A model generated the notes under the pieces. That model was not told where the DNA came from. It searched no databases and saw nothing but the letters and a program-made list of their open reading frames with translations. Positions 26,101 through 35,715 of a DNA stretch of 64,000 nucleotides are shown in pieces (the stretch's first letter is position 1; every line of letters starts with the position of its first letter). The stretch is from Telmatobacter sp. DSM 110680 (GTDB lineage Bacteria; Acidobacteriota; Terriglobia; Terriglobales; Acidobacteriaceae), in the NCBI RefSeq assembly GCF_039994875.1, contig NZ_CP121196.1, positions 372,001 to 436,000 of the forward strand, written 5' to 3'. The position numbers and the translations under genes were made by a program.

Positions 26101-27051
26101 GTTGGCCTCACGATTCCCTGTAGTAGCAAACAGATTTCTTGCCGCTAACGTTTGGAGATCATGCCCAGCACGACGTGAAGACGGATGTGACGAGGGTCAC
26201 GCCTCAGAACTGTTCCTTCCTAGGGAAACTCAACAAATTCCAAGGCAGTCGAAAAGCGTTGGGCAAGATTTCTATGCAGCAATCGCCAATCACGCACTCA
26301 AAGCAACAGTGGCCGAGGCATTGACCTCGACCACTGTGATGGGATTGATTGTAGAACTAAGCACATCGCGCCTTCGCGATTGCCCAGTCATTTTCCACTT
26401 ATGCTTCCAAGCCCCGACTGCTGAGTGGCGATACCCGTTAACGGGTTTTCTTGGGCGATGATGTCGTCGCTCCATTTGAAGAACTGCTACGCTACACATC
26501 AGGTCGATGGACGCACTACAACGTGAAAGAATGCGGTCACGTCCCAGCGGGTGAAGCTTCACGTCGGGGCGACCAATTGGGGTCAGGGCACGATCGCTTA
26601 GAATCCGATGCCTCATGTGACGTACTGCTCAAAGAGTATTGCTGCATCTTTTGGGTTGTCCCCCTTCCCCGTACGCAATCAACTTAGCCCTCGATGCTCA
26701 CGGCGTCAACTACGATTCTCAACGCTGTCGTCTGCAAGTCACCTGCGGCTGCGGTTGCCATAGCTGCCCAATTCTTCGGCCAGGAAGACGACACTAGTGT
26801 TATCTCGGTCAATCGAACTCCGGTGATTGAGCCTGTGCTGGCCTGAGTCTGCGACAGCACGGAAGTGTAACGCTCAGATCAAGGTCAATCCTTCCGTAAC
26901 TCAATTCCGGTGCATGTTTCGACGGGAAATCATCGATGACGACTTGGGCGCAAAGCATTTTCTGCTCTGCGCGTACTCTTCGAGGGCCCATCCTACCGTC
27001 TTCGAAGGAGAATTAAGAGCTGCCTGACTCGAACTTCTGCGGCGCTACGCT
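26101..27051. other. Gene-free stretch of about 950 bases
   Basis: Several short frames are open on both strands, but none has a recognisable motif, a good ribosome-binding site or protein-like composition. I see no repeat, hairpin or RNA gene that stands out. Confidence 0.4.
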
Positions 27052-27792
27052 TTAATAAGCCCCGTCGCAAACGACCCGAAAGCCATAATCGGCGTAACTG
27101 AAGTCTGGCGGGATACTAGAACGTGCAGAGCATCGTGAAATCTTGATTTGGTGTCGCCAGGCACCTCCGCGCGAAACTCTCCTCTCGCCCTCTTTCGGTC
27201 CTTGCGGATTTTGATCTGGTGATATGGCATAGTAGTTGGCTTCGTACCAATCGCTGCACCATTCATGCACGTTCTCGCAAATGTCGAATAGGCCGTAGGC
27301 GTTCGGCTGTGATTGCCCGACGGGCTCAGGGCCAGTCTTCCAATGACTGTGGTAGCCGGGACGTGATACCGGCGGATCATTGCCCCAGGGAAATAGCATC
27401 TGCTCGGCACCACCTCGCGCAGCTCGCTCCCACTCGGCTTCTGTAGGAAGCCGATAGTGCAAACCGGTCATTGAAGAAAGCCACGCGCAATACGCCACAG
27501 CGTCAAACCACGAAACAGCGACCACAGGCTGCTGAGGATGAGAAAAGTTAGGATCGCCCCAGTTCGGGGGCCGCACGTTCCCGGTCGCGTCCAAGAACCG
27601 CGCATACTCCTCGACGGTGACTTGGGTTGCCGCCATCGCATAGGAATCTAGCCAGACGCGATGAATGGGGCTTTCCACCGTCTGACCGGTCTCGGATCCC
27701 ATGGAGAACCGGCCAGCTGCGATTCGAATTCGTCGCGGCTCAGTGACCAGCGAGCGACCCCCACTAGACTCAAGATGGACCAACGGATACAT
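27052..27792 (-). CDS. Formylglycine-generating-enzyme-fold (SUMF1/C-lectin-like) protein
   Basis: A 246-residue protein of the FGE-sulfatase family: the start RIAAGRFSMGSE, then TQVTVEEYARFLD, VVAVSWFDAVAYCAWLS, YRLPTEAEWERAARGG, ENVHEWCSDWY and RVSRGGAWRH, ending SYADYGFRVVC. Compared with true formylglycine-generating enzymes only one of the two active-site cysteines is present (RCSARS, with Ile five residues before), so sulfatase activation is unlikely. Members without both cysteines include non-heme iron enzymes and kinase-associated or structural variants. It is divergent to the large Ser/Thr kinase gene, a common partner of this fold. The frame extends to a GTG at 27819; the ATG at 27792 is chosen. 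Confidence 0.8.
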   Translation of the reverse strand: MYPLVHLESSGGRSLVTEPRRIRIAAGRFSMGSETGQTVESPIHRVWLDSYAMAATQVTVEEYARFLDATGNVRPPNWGDPNFSHPQQPVVAVSWFDAVAYCAWLSSMTGLHYRLPTEAEWERAARGGAEQMLFPWGNDPPVSRPGYHSHWKTGPEPVGQSQPNAYGLFDICENVHEWCSDWYEANYYAISPDQNPQGPKEGERRVSRGGAWRHQIKISRCSARSSIPPDFSYADYGFRVVCDGAY

Positions 27793-27949
27793 CTTTCCAT
27801 TTGATGCGCGATCCTGCACTCAAAAAGCAGGATCGAGAGAAATTGCTCGCTGGGTGAAATGTTGACTCCACCTGAGGTGCAACCTCCCGCTGGGCGAGTC
27901 ATCTCGACAGACTTAGTTCTTCGTCGAGTAGACTTGGTAAGCCACTTCC

Positions 27950-30900
27950 ATGCCCTTTTCCTTAGGTGACAAACTCGGTCAGTATGAAATTCTCGCGCCC
28001 ATTGGTGCCGGCGGAATGGGAGAGGTGTTTCGCGCACGGGATCCACGCCTGGGCCGAGATGTCGCTATCAAGGTGCTGCCAGCAACGATGGCGCACGATC
28101 CGGAACGCCTGGCCCGCTTTCAGCGCGAAGCGCGTACCGTGGCGGCTCTCAGTCATCCCAACATTGTCACCATCTTTTCCGTAGGGCAAGCCGACGGGAT
28201 CCACTTTCTCACCATGGAACTCGTAGAAGGGCTGCCCCTGGATCGGTTGATCGGCATAGACGGACTGCCTGCCAATCAGATTGTGGAGATCGCCGAAGCG
28301 CTGTCCGACGCACTGGCTGCCGCGCACGACAAGGGCATCGTGCATCGCGACTTGAAGCCCGCCAACGTCATGGTCACACACGATGGTCGCGTCAAGGTGC
28401 TGGACTTCGGGCTGGCCAAGGATGTTGGTGGCGCCAGCCCCGATGACGAAACACGTACTTCGTTGGGCAATACACAGGCTGGCATGGTGATGGGAACACC
28501 CTCGTACATGTCTCCGGAACAGATTTCGGCGCGACCGCTCGATCACCGCACGGACATCTTCTCGCTGGGTGTAGTGCTACACGAGATGTCCACCGGCAAG
28601 AAGCCGTTTACGGGCAGCTCTTCTGCGGAGTTGATTTCGTCTATCTTACGGGACACGCCCGCGTCGATTAGCGCGAGCCGTCCGGACCTGCCCGGCGATC
28701 TGTCGCGAATCGTCCGGCGCTGCCTGGAGAAGGACCCGCGCCACCGTATCCAGACCGCCCGCGACGTCTCCAACGAGTTTCGCGACATGGCCCGCCAGTC
28801 GCCCCAGAAAGCTGCGCCCCAAATCTCGCCCCAAGCTGCGGCCTCAAGCCCGGCTCGAAACCCAGGCACACCCTCGCGCAACATCTCTGCAGCCGACTCG
28901 GGCGCAGCACGCGCAGACGAAGGCTTCTGGGTCGCCGTCCTGCAGTTCAAAGCGCAAGGCGCAAGCCCCGATGTCGCAGCACTCGCCGAGGGACTCACCG
29001 AAGACATCGTTACCGGGCTTTCCCGCTTCTCTTACCTGCGCGTCATTGCACGGAGCTCGACGTCGCGGTACGCACAAAGCGGAGTCGATGTTCGCTCTGT
29101 CGGCCGCGAACTCGGCGCGCGATACGTGATGGAGGGCAGCTTGCGCCAGGCAGGTCCGAAGCTGCGCCTATCCGTGCAGCTTGTGGATGCCGTCACGGGT
29201 GCTCATCTTTGGGCCGAGAATTACGAGCGCACCTTCAGCCCCGAATTACTCTTCGATCTCCAAGACGATCTCGTTCCTCGCATCGTTTCAACGGTCGCCG
29301 ACACACAGGGCGTTTTACCCCGCAGCATGTCGGACATCCTCCGGACCAGGAATCCATATGATCTGAGTCCTTACGAGGCGGTGCTGCGCAGCTTCGCGCA
29401 CTTCCAGCGAGTCAACGCTGAAGAGCACGCCGCGTCGCGCGCGGCCCTGGAGCGCGCGGTGGAAGCCCAGCCAGGCTACGGCGATGCCTGGGCCATGCTG
29501 TCGCTCATCTGCAAGGAAGAGTTCACGCATGAACTCAATCTCCGGCCCGATCCGCTCGGCCGAGCGATGGCAGCTGCATTGCGCGCGGTTGAGGCAGCCC
29601 CTTCCAATCACCTCGCATTTCACGCTCTTGCGATGGCGCAGTATTTCCTCGGGGATCGGCCTGCCTTCAGAATCGCAGCACAGCGTTCGCTGGAACTCAA
29701 TCCCATGGACGGATTCTCCCTCGCGTTTTTGGGTTCTTTTGTCGCATATGACGGCGACTGGGAGAATGGCTGCAAGCTGTCGGCCAAGGCTCGCGGTCTC
29801 AATCCGAACCACCCGGGATGGTATTGGTTTGTTCCCTGCTTCGACGCCTACCGCAATGGCGATTACCGCCTTTCTCTTGAGTTCGCGCGCAAAGTGAACA
29901 TGCCCAGCCTCTGGCGCACATGCGCAGTCATGGCGGCAGCCTACGGACAGCTTGGTGAGATCGAATCGGCGCGCATTCCGCTGCAGACTTTGTTGACTCG
30001 GCGCCCGAACTTCCCAGCCGACGCGCGTAAGGATCTCGCGATCTTCTGGGGACCGGACATTGTCGAGAGTTTGATCGACGGCCTTCGCAAAGCCGGCCTC
30101 GACATAGCCGACACGCAGTCCACTGCAACAGCCAAGACCGGCAGCGGAGCCGTCCGTAGCGCCGGTTCCAAAACTCCGTTCATCGCCGTGCTGCCATTTG
30201 CCAACATGAGCGCGGACAAAGATCAGGAATACTTTTCCGACGGCCTCGCAGAAGAGATCATCAATCTGCTCGCAAAGATTCCCGGCCTGAAAATCATTGC
30301 GCGCACGTCTGCCTTCGCATTCCGTAGCAAAGAAATCGACATTCGACGAATTGCGGAAGCGCTAGGCGTCACGCATGTACTCGAGGGAAGCGTGCGCCGT
30401 ACAGAAACCCGCCTCCGCGTTACCGGGCAGTTGATTGATGCAGCCGACGGCACCCATCTCTGGTCAGACCGCTACGACCGCGAGATGAGCGACATATTCG
30501 CCCTGCAGGATGAGATCGCTACGGCAATCGCCCGAGCATTGCGGGTGAAGCTTTCGCCAGAGGACATTCCAAGCCGCTATGAGCCGAACCTCAATGCTTA
30601 TGAGGCTTATCTGAAGGCCAAGTATCAGCAAGGCAAGGCTACGCCGGAGTCGCTGGAGCTAGCGAAGCAATACCATGAGCGGGCGATTCAGCTCGATCCT
30701 GCGTTTGCTCTCGCTCGAACTGAGGTGGGATTTTACTGGGTCGCAATGGCAATGTTCGGCAGATATCCGTCGGATAAGGCCTCGCTGGCAGCGCGTGCAG
30801 AGGCCGAGCGAGCGCTTCAGATTGATCCGTCCCTGCCTGACGCGCATGCTCTGTTGGGATACCTGGCCGCGGTCTTCGAGCTGGATTGGACCAAGGCTGA

Positions 30901-31606
30901 AAAGTGTTTCGCCTTTCCGGGAGCAAAGCAGGTCGGCAACTCGATCACCCAGCCCCTTTATGGATGGTTTCAGTATTTGCGCGGCAATGTCGCCGAGGCC
31001 ATCGCGCTCGTCGAGCGTGCCATCGAACAAGACCCATTCGATGTATGGTCACGGATGAATTTCCATGCGTATCTGCAGGCTGCAGATCGTGAGCAGGAGG
31101 CCCTTGGGCAACTGGAGAAGGTGCTGGAACTGGACCCCAACCAGGCGTTGGCCATCGTATCCAGGGCCATGATCCTCGCAGATCAGGGCAAGCTTCAAGA
31201 AGCGGTGGAGACGGCGTGGCGCGCGTATTCTATCGGACAATGGGCGCCCGAAACAACCGCCGTTCTTGCTGCGCTCCTCTACCGTAGCGAGTACTATGCC
31301 GAGTCGCAATCGGTCGCCAAAACACTTGGTTCAGGCGGGATGCCCGGAGATGCGCGGGCCCTGGCGCTCTTTCACCTGCTCCGCGATGAAGTCGATGAAG
31401 GCGCCGACTGGGTCGAGCGGGCGATTCATGAAGGCGACCTCGCCATGAGGACGGTTTACATCCGCTTCGTGGCCTGCAAGCAGTTGCGCGCTAGCCATCG
31501 CTGGCCGAAGATTGCGAAGATGATCAACCTGCCCCAAGCCACAAAAACCCCGCTCCCAAAAACTTCATCACAACAACCTGCACCTCCAACTACTTACCCA
31601 GCGTAG
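27950..31606 (+). CDS. Ser/Thr protein kinase with two TolB-N-like domains and TPR repeats
   Basis: A 1218-residue protein. Residues 10-280 are a PknB-type kinase: GAGGMGEVF, AIKVLP (Lys41), HRDLKPANV (Asp134), DFGLAK and GTPSYMSPEQ. Two copies of a TolB-N/FlgO-like beta-alpha domain follow. The first is at about 325-450 (VAVLQFKAQGASPD...LTEDIVTGLSR...ARYVMEGSLR), the second at about 745-870 (IAVLPFANMSADKDQEYFSDGLAEEI...VLEGSVRR). Each is followed by TPR-like helices (LNPMDGFS, IQLDPAFALA, LELDPNQALA). Unlike many relatives there is no clear membrane segment between kinase and the rest. It probably phosphorylates cytosolic targets, and the TolB/TPR part mediates protein contacts. It is divergent to the FGE-fold gene. 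Confidence 0.9.
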   Translation: MPFSLGDKLGQYEILAPIGAGGMGEVFRARDPRLGRDVAIKVLPATMAHDPERLARFQREARTVAALSHPNIVTIFSVGQADGIHFLTMELVEGLPLDRLIGIDGLPANQIVEIAEALSDALAAAHDKGIVHRDLKPANVMVTHDGRVKVLDFGLAKDVGGASPDDETRTSLGNTQAGMVMGTPSYMSPEQISARPLDHRTDIFSLGVVLHEMSTGKKPFTGSSSAELISSILRDTPASISASRPDLPGDLSRIVRRCLEKDPRHRIQTARDVSNEFRDMARQSPQKAAPQISPQAAASSPARNPGTPSRNISAADSGAARADEGFWVAVLQFKAQGASPDVAALAEGLTEDIVTGLSRFSYLRVIARSSTSRYAQSGVDVRSVGRELGARYVMEGSLRQAGPKLRLSVQLVDAVTGAHLWAENYERTFSPELLFDLQDDLVPRIVSTVADTQGVLPRSMSDILRTRNPYDLSPYEAVLRSFAHFQRVNAEEHAASRAALERAVEAQPGYGDAWAMLSLICKEEFTHELNLRPDPLGRAMAAALRAVEAAPSNHLAFHALAMAQYFLGDRPAFRIAAQRSLELNPMDGFSLAFLGSFVAYDGDWENGCKLSAKARGLNPNHPGWYWFVPCFDAYRNGDYRLSLEFARKVNMPSLWRTCAVMAAAYGQLGEIESARIPLQTLLTRRPNFPADARKDLAIFWGPDIVESLIDGLRKAGLDIADTQSTATAKTGSGAVRSAGSKTPFIAVLPFANMSADKDQEYFSDGLAEEIINLLAKIPGLKIIARTSAFAFRSKEIDIRRIAEALGVTHVLEGSVRRTETRLRVTGQLIDAADGTHLWSDRYDREMSDIFALQDEIATAIARALRVKLSPEDIPSRYEPNLNAYEAYLKAKYQQGKATPESLELAKQYHERAIQLDPAFALARTEVGFYWVAMAMFGRYPSDKASLAARAEAERALQIDPSLPDAHALLGYLAAVFELDWTKAEKCFAFPGAKQVGNSITQPLYGWFQYLRGNVAEAIALVERAIEQDPFDVWSRMNFHAYLQAADREQEALGQLEKVLELDPNQALAIVSRAMILADQGKLQEAVETAWRAYSIGQWAPETTAVLAALLYRSEYYAESQSVAKTLGSGGMPGDARALALFHLLRDEVDEGADWVERAIHEGDLAMRTVYIRFVACKQLRASHRWPKIAKMINLPQATKTPLPKTSSQQPAPPTTYPA

Positions 31607-31906
31607 AAGTACAAAAACGTGTAAGACGGAGCAATCACGGGTGTGAACCACGGGGGGAGAGAGGGATCGTCAACGACATACACAAACAATCATGGCTGTG
31701 ACAAGAGCCGGTTGAAAGACGCTGTTCCTAAACCAAACAAAATCAATGGACTAATCAGCCCGACCCGGCCCTGCCAAAACTTATAGGTTTATTCGAAGTC
31801 TCCCTGACCGGGTCAGGTACATCATCCTTTCTTTTGCTGCTTTCCTAACCTCTTTCAGTGATATAACTCAGTCCATCCCTCGAAATTCACACCTGGAGGC
31901 TTTTGT
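31607..31906. other. Intergenic region upstream of the ECF sigma gene, with a palindrome
   Basis: There is no gene here. At 31803-31817 lies CCTGACC-G-GGTCAGG, two perfect 7-base arms around one base, about 90 bases before the sigma gene. It could be an operator or a small hairpin. Confidence 0.4.
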
Positions 31907-32470
31907 GTGGGCGGCGACCGAGGTGAGGTCACAGATCTTCTGCTAGAGCTGAAGCGTGGGAACAGAGAGGCAGAAACCCAGCTGATTCCACTGGTGTATA
32001 GCGAGTTGCACCGCATCGCCAGCATCCAGCTCCGCAAAGAGGTTCCCCATCATTCACTGCAGCCGACTGCTCTGGTGAATGAGGCCTACATTCGGCTGAC
32101 TGCGAATCGGCAGGTTGATTGGCAAAATCGATCGCATTTCTTTGCTGTTTCAGCAACCATTATGCGGCGCATACTCGTTGACCATGCACGAAATGCCGGC
32201 GCGCAAAAGCGTGGCGATAGATGGGATGCCGTGAGCCTGAATGATGCCATTTTGCCCGCACCCGATCGTGCATCCGAGATACTTGCGCTTGACGAGGCGC
32301 TAACACGATTGGCAAAACTGGATCAACGTCAATCCAAGGTCGTAGAGCTGCGATTCTTCGCGGGGATGAACGATGAAGAGACTGCAAACGCTCTAGGCGT
32401 TTCTTCCCGGACCATTAAAAGGGACTGGCGCATCGCCAGGGCTTGGCTGTTCAAAGAGCTGAGTTGCTGA
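31907..32470 (+). CDS. ECF-type RNA polymerase sigma factor (Sig-70_X6-like)
   Basis: A 187-residue sigma factor. Region 2 holds LVYSELHRIASIQLRKE, followed by the family-typical PTALVNEAYIRL, FFAVSATIMRRILVDHARN and, in region 4, RQSKVVELRFFAGMNDEETANALGVSSRTIKRDW. This is the group often encoded beside Ser/Thr kinases in acidobacteria and planctomycetes, without a classical anti-sigma factor. GGAGG lies before the GTG start at 31907. It is 39 bases upstream of the kinase gene at 32510, so the kinase may regulate or be regulated with it. Confidence 0.92.
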   Translation: MGGDRGEVTDLLLELKRGNREAETQLIPLVYSELHRIASIQLRKEVPHHSLQPTALVNEAYIRLTANRQVDWQNRSHFFAVSATIMRRILVDHARNAGAQKRGDRWDAVSLNDAILPAPDRASEILALDEALTRLAKLDQRQSKVVELRFFAGMNDEETANALGVSSRTIKRDWRIARAWLFKELSC

Positions 32471-32509
32471 GTATCAAGCTTCGCGGTAACCATTTGTGGG
32501 CATTAGAAG

Positions 32510-35344
32510 ATGATCGACCAGGACCGCTGGAAGGAAGTAAACAGAATCTTTCACGCAGCGCTGGACGTGCCCGTCAGCGAAAGACACCAGTTTGTTCTCA
32601 CCGCTTCAAATGGTAATCCCGAGGTGCGTGCGGAGGTCGAACTCCTGCTTCAGGCAGATCAAGATGCGGGAAGCTATCTGTCAACCCCTCTAATATTGCC
32701 GAACAAGTCTTCGACTGATCCGATCACCGTTTGTCCCGGTGATGAGCTTTGTGGACGCTTTCGCATCCTGCGGGAAATCGCCGAAGGCGGAATGGGTAAA
32801 GTATTCGAAGCCTTCGATTCCGAACTGGGGATCAGCGTTGCGCTCAAGGTGATTCGGCCAGAGATTGCTCATGATCCGCGGGCCCTCGCTCGCTTTCGCC
32901 AGGAAGTTCGATTAGCTCGCCAGGTTTCCCATCCAAACGTCTGCCGCATGTTTGATATCCAGCGTGACACGCTGTCTTCGCAAACCGGCCCCGGCGAAAA
33001 ACGGGATGTGGTGTTCCTGACGATGGAATTCCTACCCGGAGAAACATTGGCCGCGCGCATCTCGCGAAAAGGCGCCATCCCCAACGATCTGGCCCTGCCA
33101 CTCGCTCGTCAGATTTCGAGCGCCATTGATGCCGCGCATGCTCTTGGAATCATTCACCGCGATCTGAAGCCGGGCAACATTATGCTTGTCCCGTCTGGAC
33201 ATTTTGATTCTGACGAGGAGTTGCGTGCTGTCATTACTGACTTTGGCTTGGCTCGATTTGCTTCTCTCCCACAGGGATCCGATCCATCCAGCAGCAATCA
33301 ATCCTTCGGGTGGCCAGTGGGGACTATCGCCTACATGTCCCCAGAGCAATTGCAGAACAGTTCGGTAAGTGGGGCAACCGACCTGTACGCGTTCGGGTTG
33401 GTTCTGTTTGAAATGGTGGCGGGCAGACGCGCGTTTCCTGCTGAGAACTTCCTGGAAGGGATCTCAGAGCGGATTGCAGGATTGTCTCCTTCTCTAATGC
33501 AAAATATGGAGAATCTGCCTGCTATATGGTACGCAGCGATCGAATCCTGCCTGCGTACAAACCCCTTCGAACGGCCGTCTTCGGCGGCAGAGGTTGTCGA
33601 GATCCTTGACGGCGACCGTTTGCCATCCGTGCCCTCGAAGCGATTCAAGAGTGGTTGGACTAGGAAGGTTGTGTGGCTCATCGTTCCGCTTCTAGCCCTC
33701 ATCCCGGTCTGGTATTTCTACCGCCCACTGCCGCACATTCGAGTATCGAGCTACAAGCAACTCACGCACGACGGACGGCTCAAATTGGTCGCGGGTACGG
33801 ATGGAAAGTGGCTCTATGTGACGAGCGGTCCGGGGCCAGAGTCTCTTTCGCGTGTTTCCGTGGAAGGAGGAGAACCTGAGGCGCTTCCGGCCAAAATCCC
33901 GATGGGGGACTGGGACGTTTCTCAGGATGGCTCCAAGATCCTCGTCGCTGTCGATGGGCCGGAGAAAGGGCCATACATGTCCTTGTGGAGCGTTCCAATC
34001 AATGGCAAGTCGCCGACAAAGTTAGCGACCGGTGTCAATCTCACCGGCGCATTTACTCCCGCGGGAGATTCGGTCACCTATTTCACTGGCGAAGGAAACA
34101 TTTACCAGGTCCGAACCGATGGAACCGGAACGCGCAAACTCGCATCGTTAGGGCCTGGTGTAAGCGACGTTCGCATGTCCCCAGATGGCAAGGTGATTCG
34201 AGTATTTAAGGACGGCCAAATTTGGGAGATGTTTGCAAACGGATCGGGGTTCCACAACTTGCTCCCGAAATGGCATGAGCCGGGCGTCCTTGTGTGCGGA
34301 CGATGGAGCCATGATGGGAGTCTCTATGCTTTCTGGCAGGTCGTGGAAGGGGGAAGCGATCAATTGTGGGCACTCGATGAACGTCGTGGGCTCTTTCGAC
34401 GTTCCTCGCTCGAGGCAGTTCAATTGACCAGCGGACCGATAGATTGGAATAGACCGGTACCGGGCAAGGATGGAACAGAAGTTTATGCCATGGGGAATAG
34501 CTGGCGCGGTGAACTTTCGCGCATCGACCTCCAAACTGGGCAGCTGCAGCCTTTTCTCGGAGGGATTCCCGCTGAACACGTGGCGTTTTCTCCGGATGGG
34601 AAATTCGTCACCTACACCGCCTATCCCATTCGTGTTCTATGGAAGGCCAATCGCGACGGAACTCACGCTGTTCAACTGACAGACGACCAGATTAACTCTG
34701 TAATGAATCCTCAGTGGTCTCCAGATGGGAAACGGATTCTCTTTATGAACGCTCCTCTTCGGACGCGAGCGGTAGCTTATACGGTGTCGGCTGAAGGTGG
34801 AACCCCTCAACGGTTGCTCCCGGGGGACGAGCAGGAACAGGCAGATCCAAACTGGTCCCCAGACGGAAAGAGAATTGTCCTAACCGGCGGCGATTCTGCG
34901 AACGTCACGAAGCAGTACCTCCGTATTCTGGACGGTGCCACAAACCGGTTAACGACGATTGCGCAATCAACAGGCTTATGGTCTCCCCGGTGGTCTCCGG
35001 ATGGCCGTTATATCGCTGCTCTTTCCCGGGAACAGCCGGCATTGAGAGTATTCGACCTCGAGTCGCAGAAATGGTCGGCGCTGGCAACTGATGGAAATAT
35101 CGGGTATCCCACGTTTTCCCGGGATGGCAAGTATCTGTATTACGTCTCCTTCATGCAACAGGAGAACGTCATTTATCGGATCAAGGTGACCGGAGGCAGA
35201 CCAGAGCGTATAGCGGAGTTGAACACTTGGCCATTAGCTAGCTTGTGGGGCCCCTCCTTCAGTCTCGATCCGTCAAATACCCCACTCTTGACTCGAGAAA
35301 TAGGGACCTCTGACATCTACTCCCTGCAAATAGAGTTCAAGTAG
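32510..35344 (+). CDS. Membrane Ser/Thr protein kinase with PD40/TolB beta-propeller
   Basis: A 944-residue protein. After an N-terminal segment (about 1-75), the kinase domain spans about 85-370: EGGMGKVF, ALKVIRPE (Lys113), HRDLKPGNI (Asp218), DFGLAR and GTIAYMSPEQ. A single membrane helix (VVWLIVPLLALIPVWYF) lies at about 386-405. The rest is a beta-propeller of PD40 repeats, seen as repeated FSPDGKFV, WSPDGKRI, WSPDGRYI and FSRDGKYLYY. The kinase would be cytoplasmic and the propeller periplasmic, probably sensing a ligand. It follows the ECF sigma gene, a conserved arrangement. Confidence 0.92.
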   Translation: MIDQDRWKEVNRIFHAALDVPVSERHQFVLTASNGNPEVRAEVELLLQADQDAGSYLSTPLILPNKSSTDPITVCPGDELCGRFRILREIAEGGMGKVFEAFDSELGISVALKVIRPEIAHDPRALARFRQEVRLARQVSHPNVCRMFDIQRDTLSSQTGPGEKRDVVFLTMEFLPGETLAARISRKGAIPNDLALPLARQISSAIDAAHALGIIHRDLKPGNIMLVPSGHFDSDEELRAVITDFGLARFASLPQGSDPSSSNQSFGWPVGTIAYMSPEQLQNSSVSGATDLYAFGLVLFEMVAGRRAFPAENFLEGISERIAGLSPSLMQNMENLPAIWYAAIESCLRTNPFERPSSAAEVVEILDGDRLPSVPSKRFKSGWTRKVVWLIVPLLALIPVWYFYRPLPHIRVSSYKQLTHDGRLKLVAGTDGKWLYVTSGPGPESLSRVSVEGGEPEALPAKIPMGDWDVSQDGSKILVAVDGPEKGPYMSLWSVPINGKSPTKLATGVNLTGAFTPAGDSVTYFTGEGNIYQVRTDGTGTRKLASLGPGVSDVRMSPDGKVIRVFKDGQIWEMFANGSGFHNLLPKWHEPGVLVCGRWSHDGSLYAFWQVVEGGSDQLWALDERRGLFRRSSLEAVQLTSGPIDWNRPVPGKDGTEVYAMGNSWRGELSRIDLQTGQLQPFLGGIPAEHVAFSPDGKFVTYTAYPIRVLWKANRDGTHAVQLTDDQINSVMNPQWSPDGKRILFMNAPLRTRAVAYTVSAEGGTPQRLLPGDEQEQADPNWSPDGKRIVLTGGDSANVTKQYLRILDGATNRLTTIAQSTGLWSPRWSPDGRYIAALSREQPALRVFDLESQKWSALATDGNIGYPTFSRDGKYLYYVSFMQQENVIYRIKVTGGRPERIAELNTWPLASLWGPSFSLDPSNTPLLTREIGTSDIYSLQIEFK

Positions 35345-35715
35345 AAAACCGAAGCCTATAGAAATGCAACGTCAGCTCCAGAAAGAATCTCTGCGAGACC
35401 TTGTCCCCTTTTGAGCGCCATTTTACCGTGGTCATCGCAGCATCAATCATTGCTGCTATCAGACTCGCTCGCGATGACATAAGTAGGCTATGGGCAAGGT
35501 TGCAGTCCGTAATTATCGATAGCGTTGGACTTGCGAGCGCTTGAGCGAAAATAGTCCACCAGCCCTCTGCACCTTCATTCTGACTATCCATTAAATATGA
35601 ATACATAAATGTCCCTTTTGGAAGTCGCTTTACGCCTATAAAGGCAGACGAACTCCCTTCGCTCGACTCTACAAAGTGATCTGCCGGCTCAGATTAGGGG
35701 GTTATGGAGGTCAAA
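35345..35715. other. Gap without a gene
   Basis: Nothing convincing was found on either strand. An 89-codon minus-strand frame covering most of the gap starts without a ribosome-binding site and shows no recognisable domain. The end of the gap holds the Shine-Dalgarno of the next gene. Confidence 0.4.

Noticed and set aside
26093-26461. 122-codon frame and neighbours in the 26-27 kb gap
   Set aside because: Overlaps the start of a better supported gene on the other strand, with no recognisable features.
35337-35606. 89-codon minus-strand frame
   Set aside because: Overlaps the end of the kinase gene, lacks a ribosome-binding site and has no recognisable domain.
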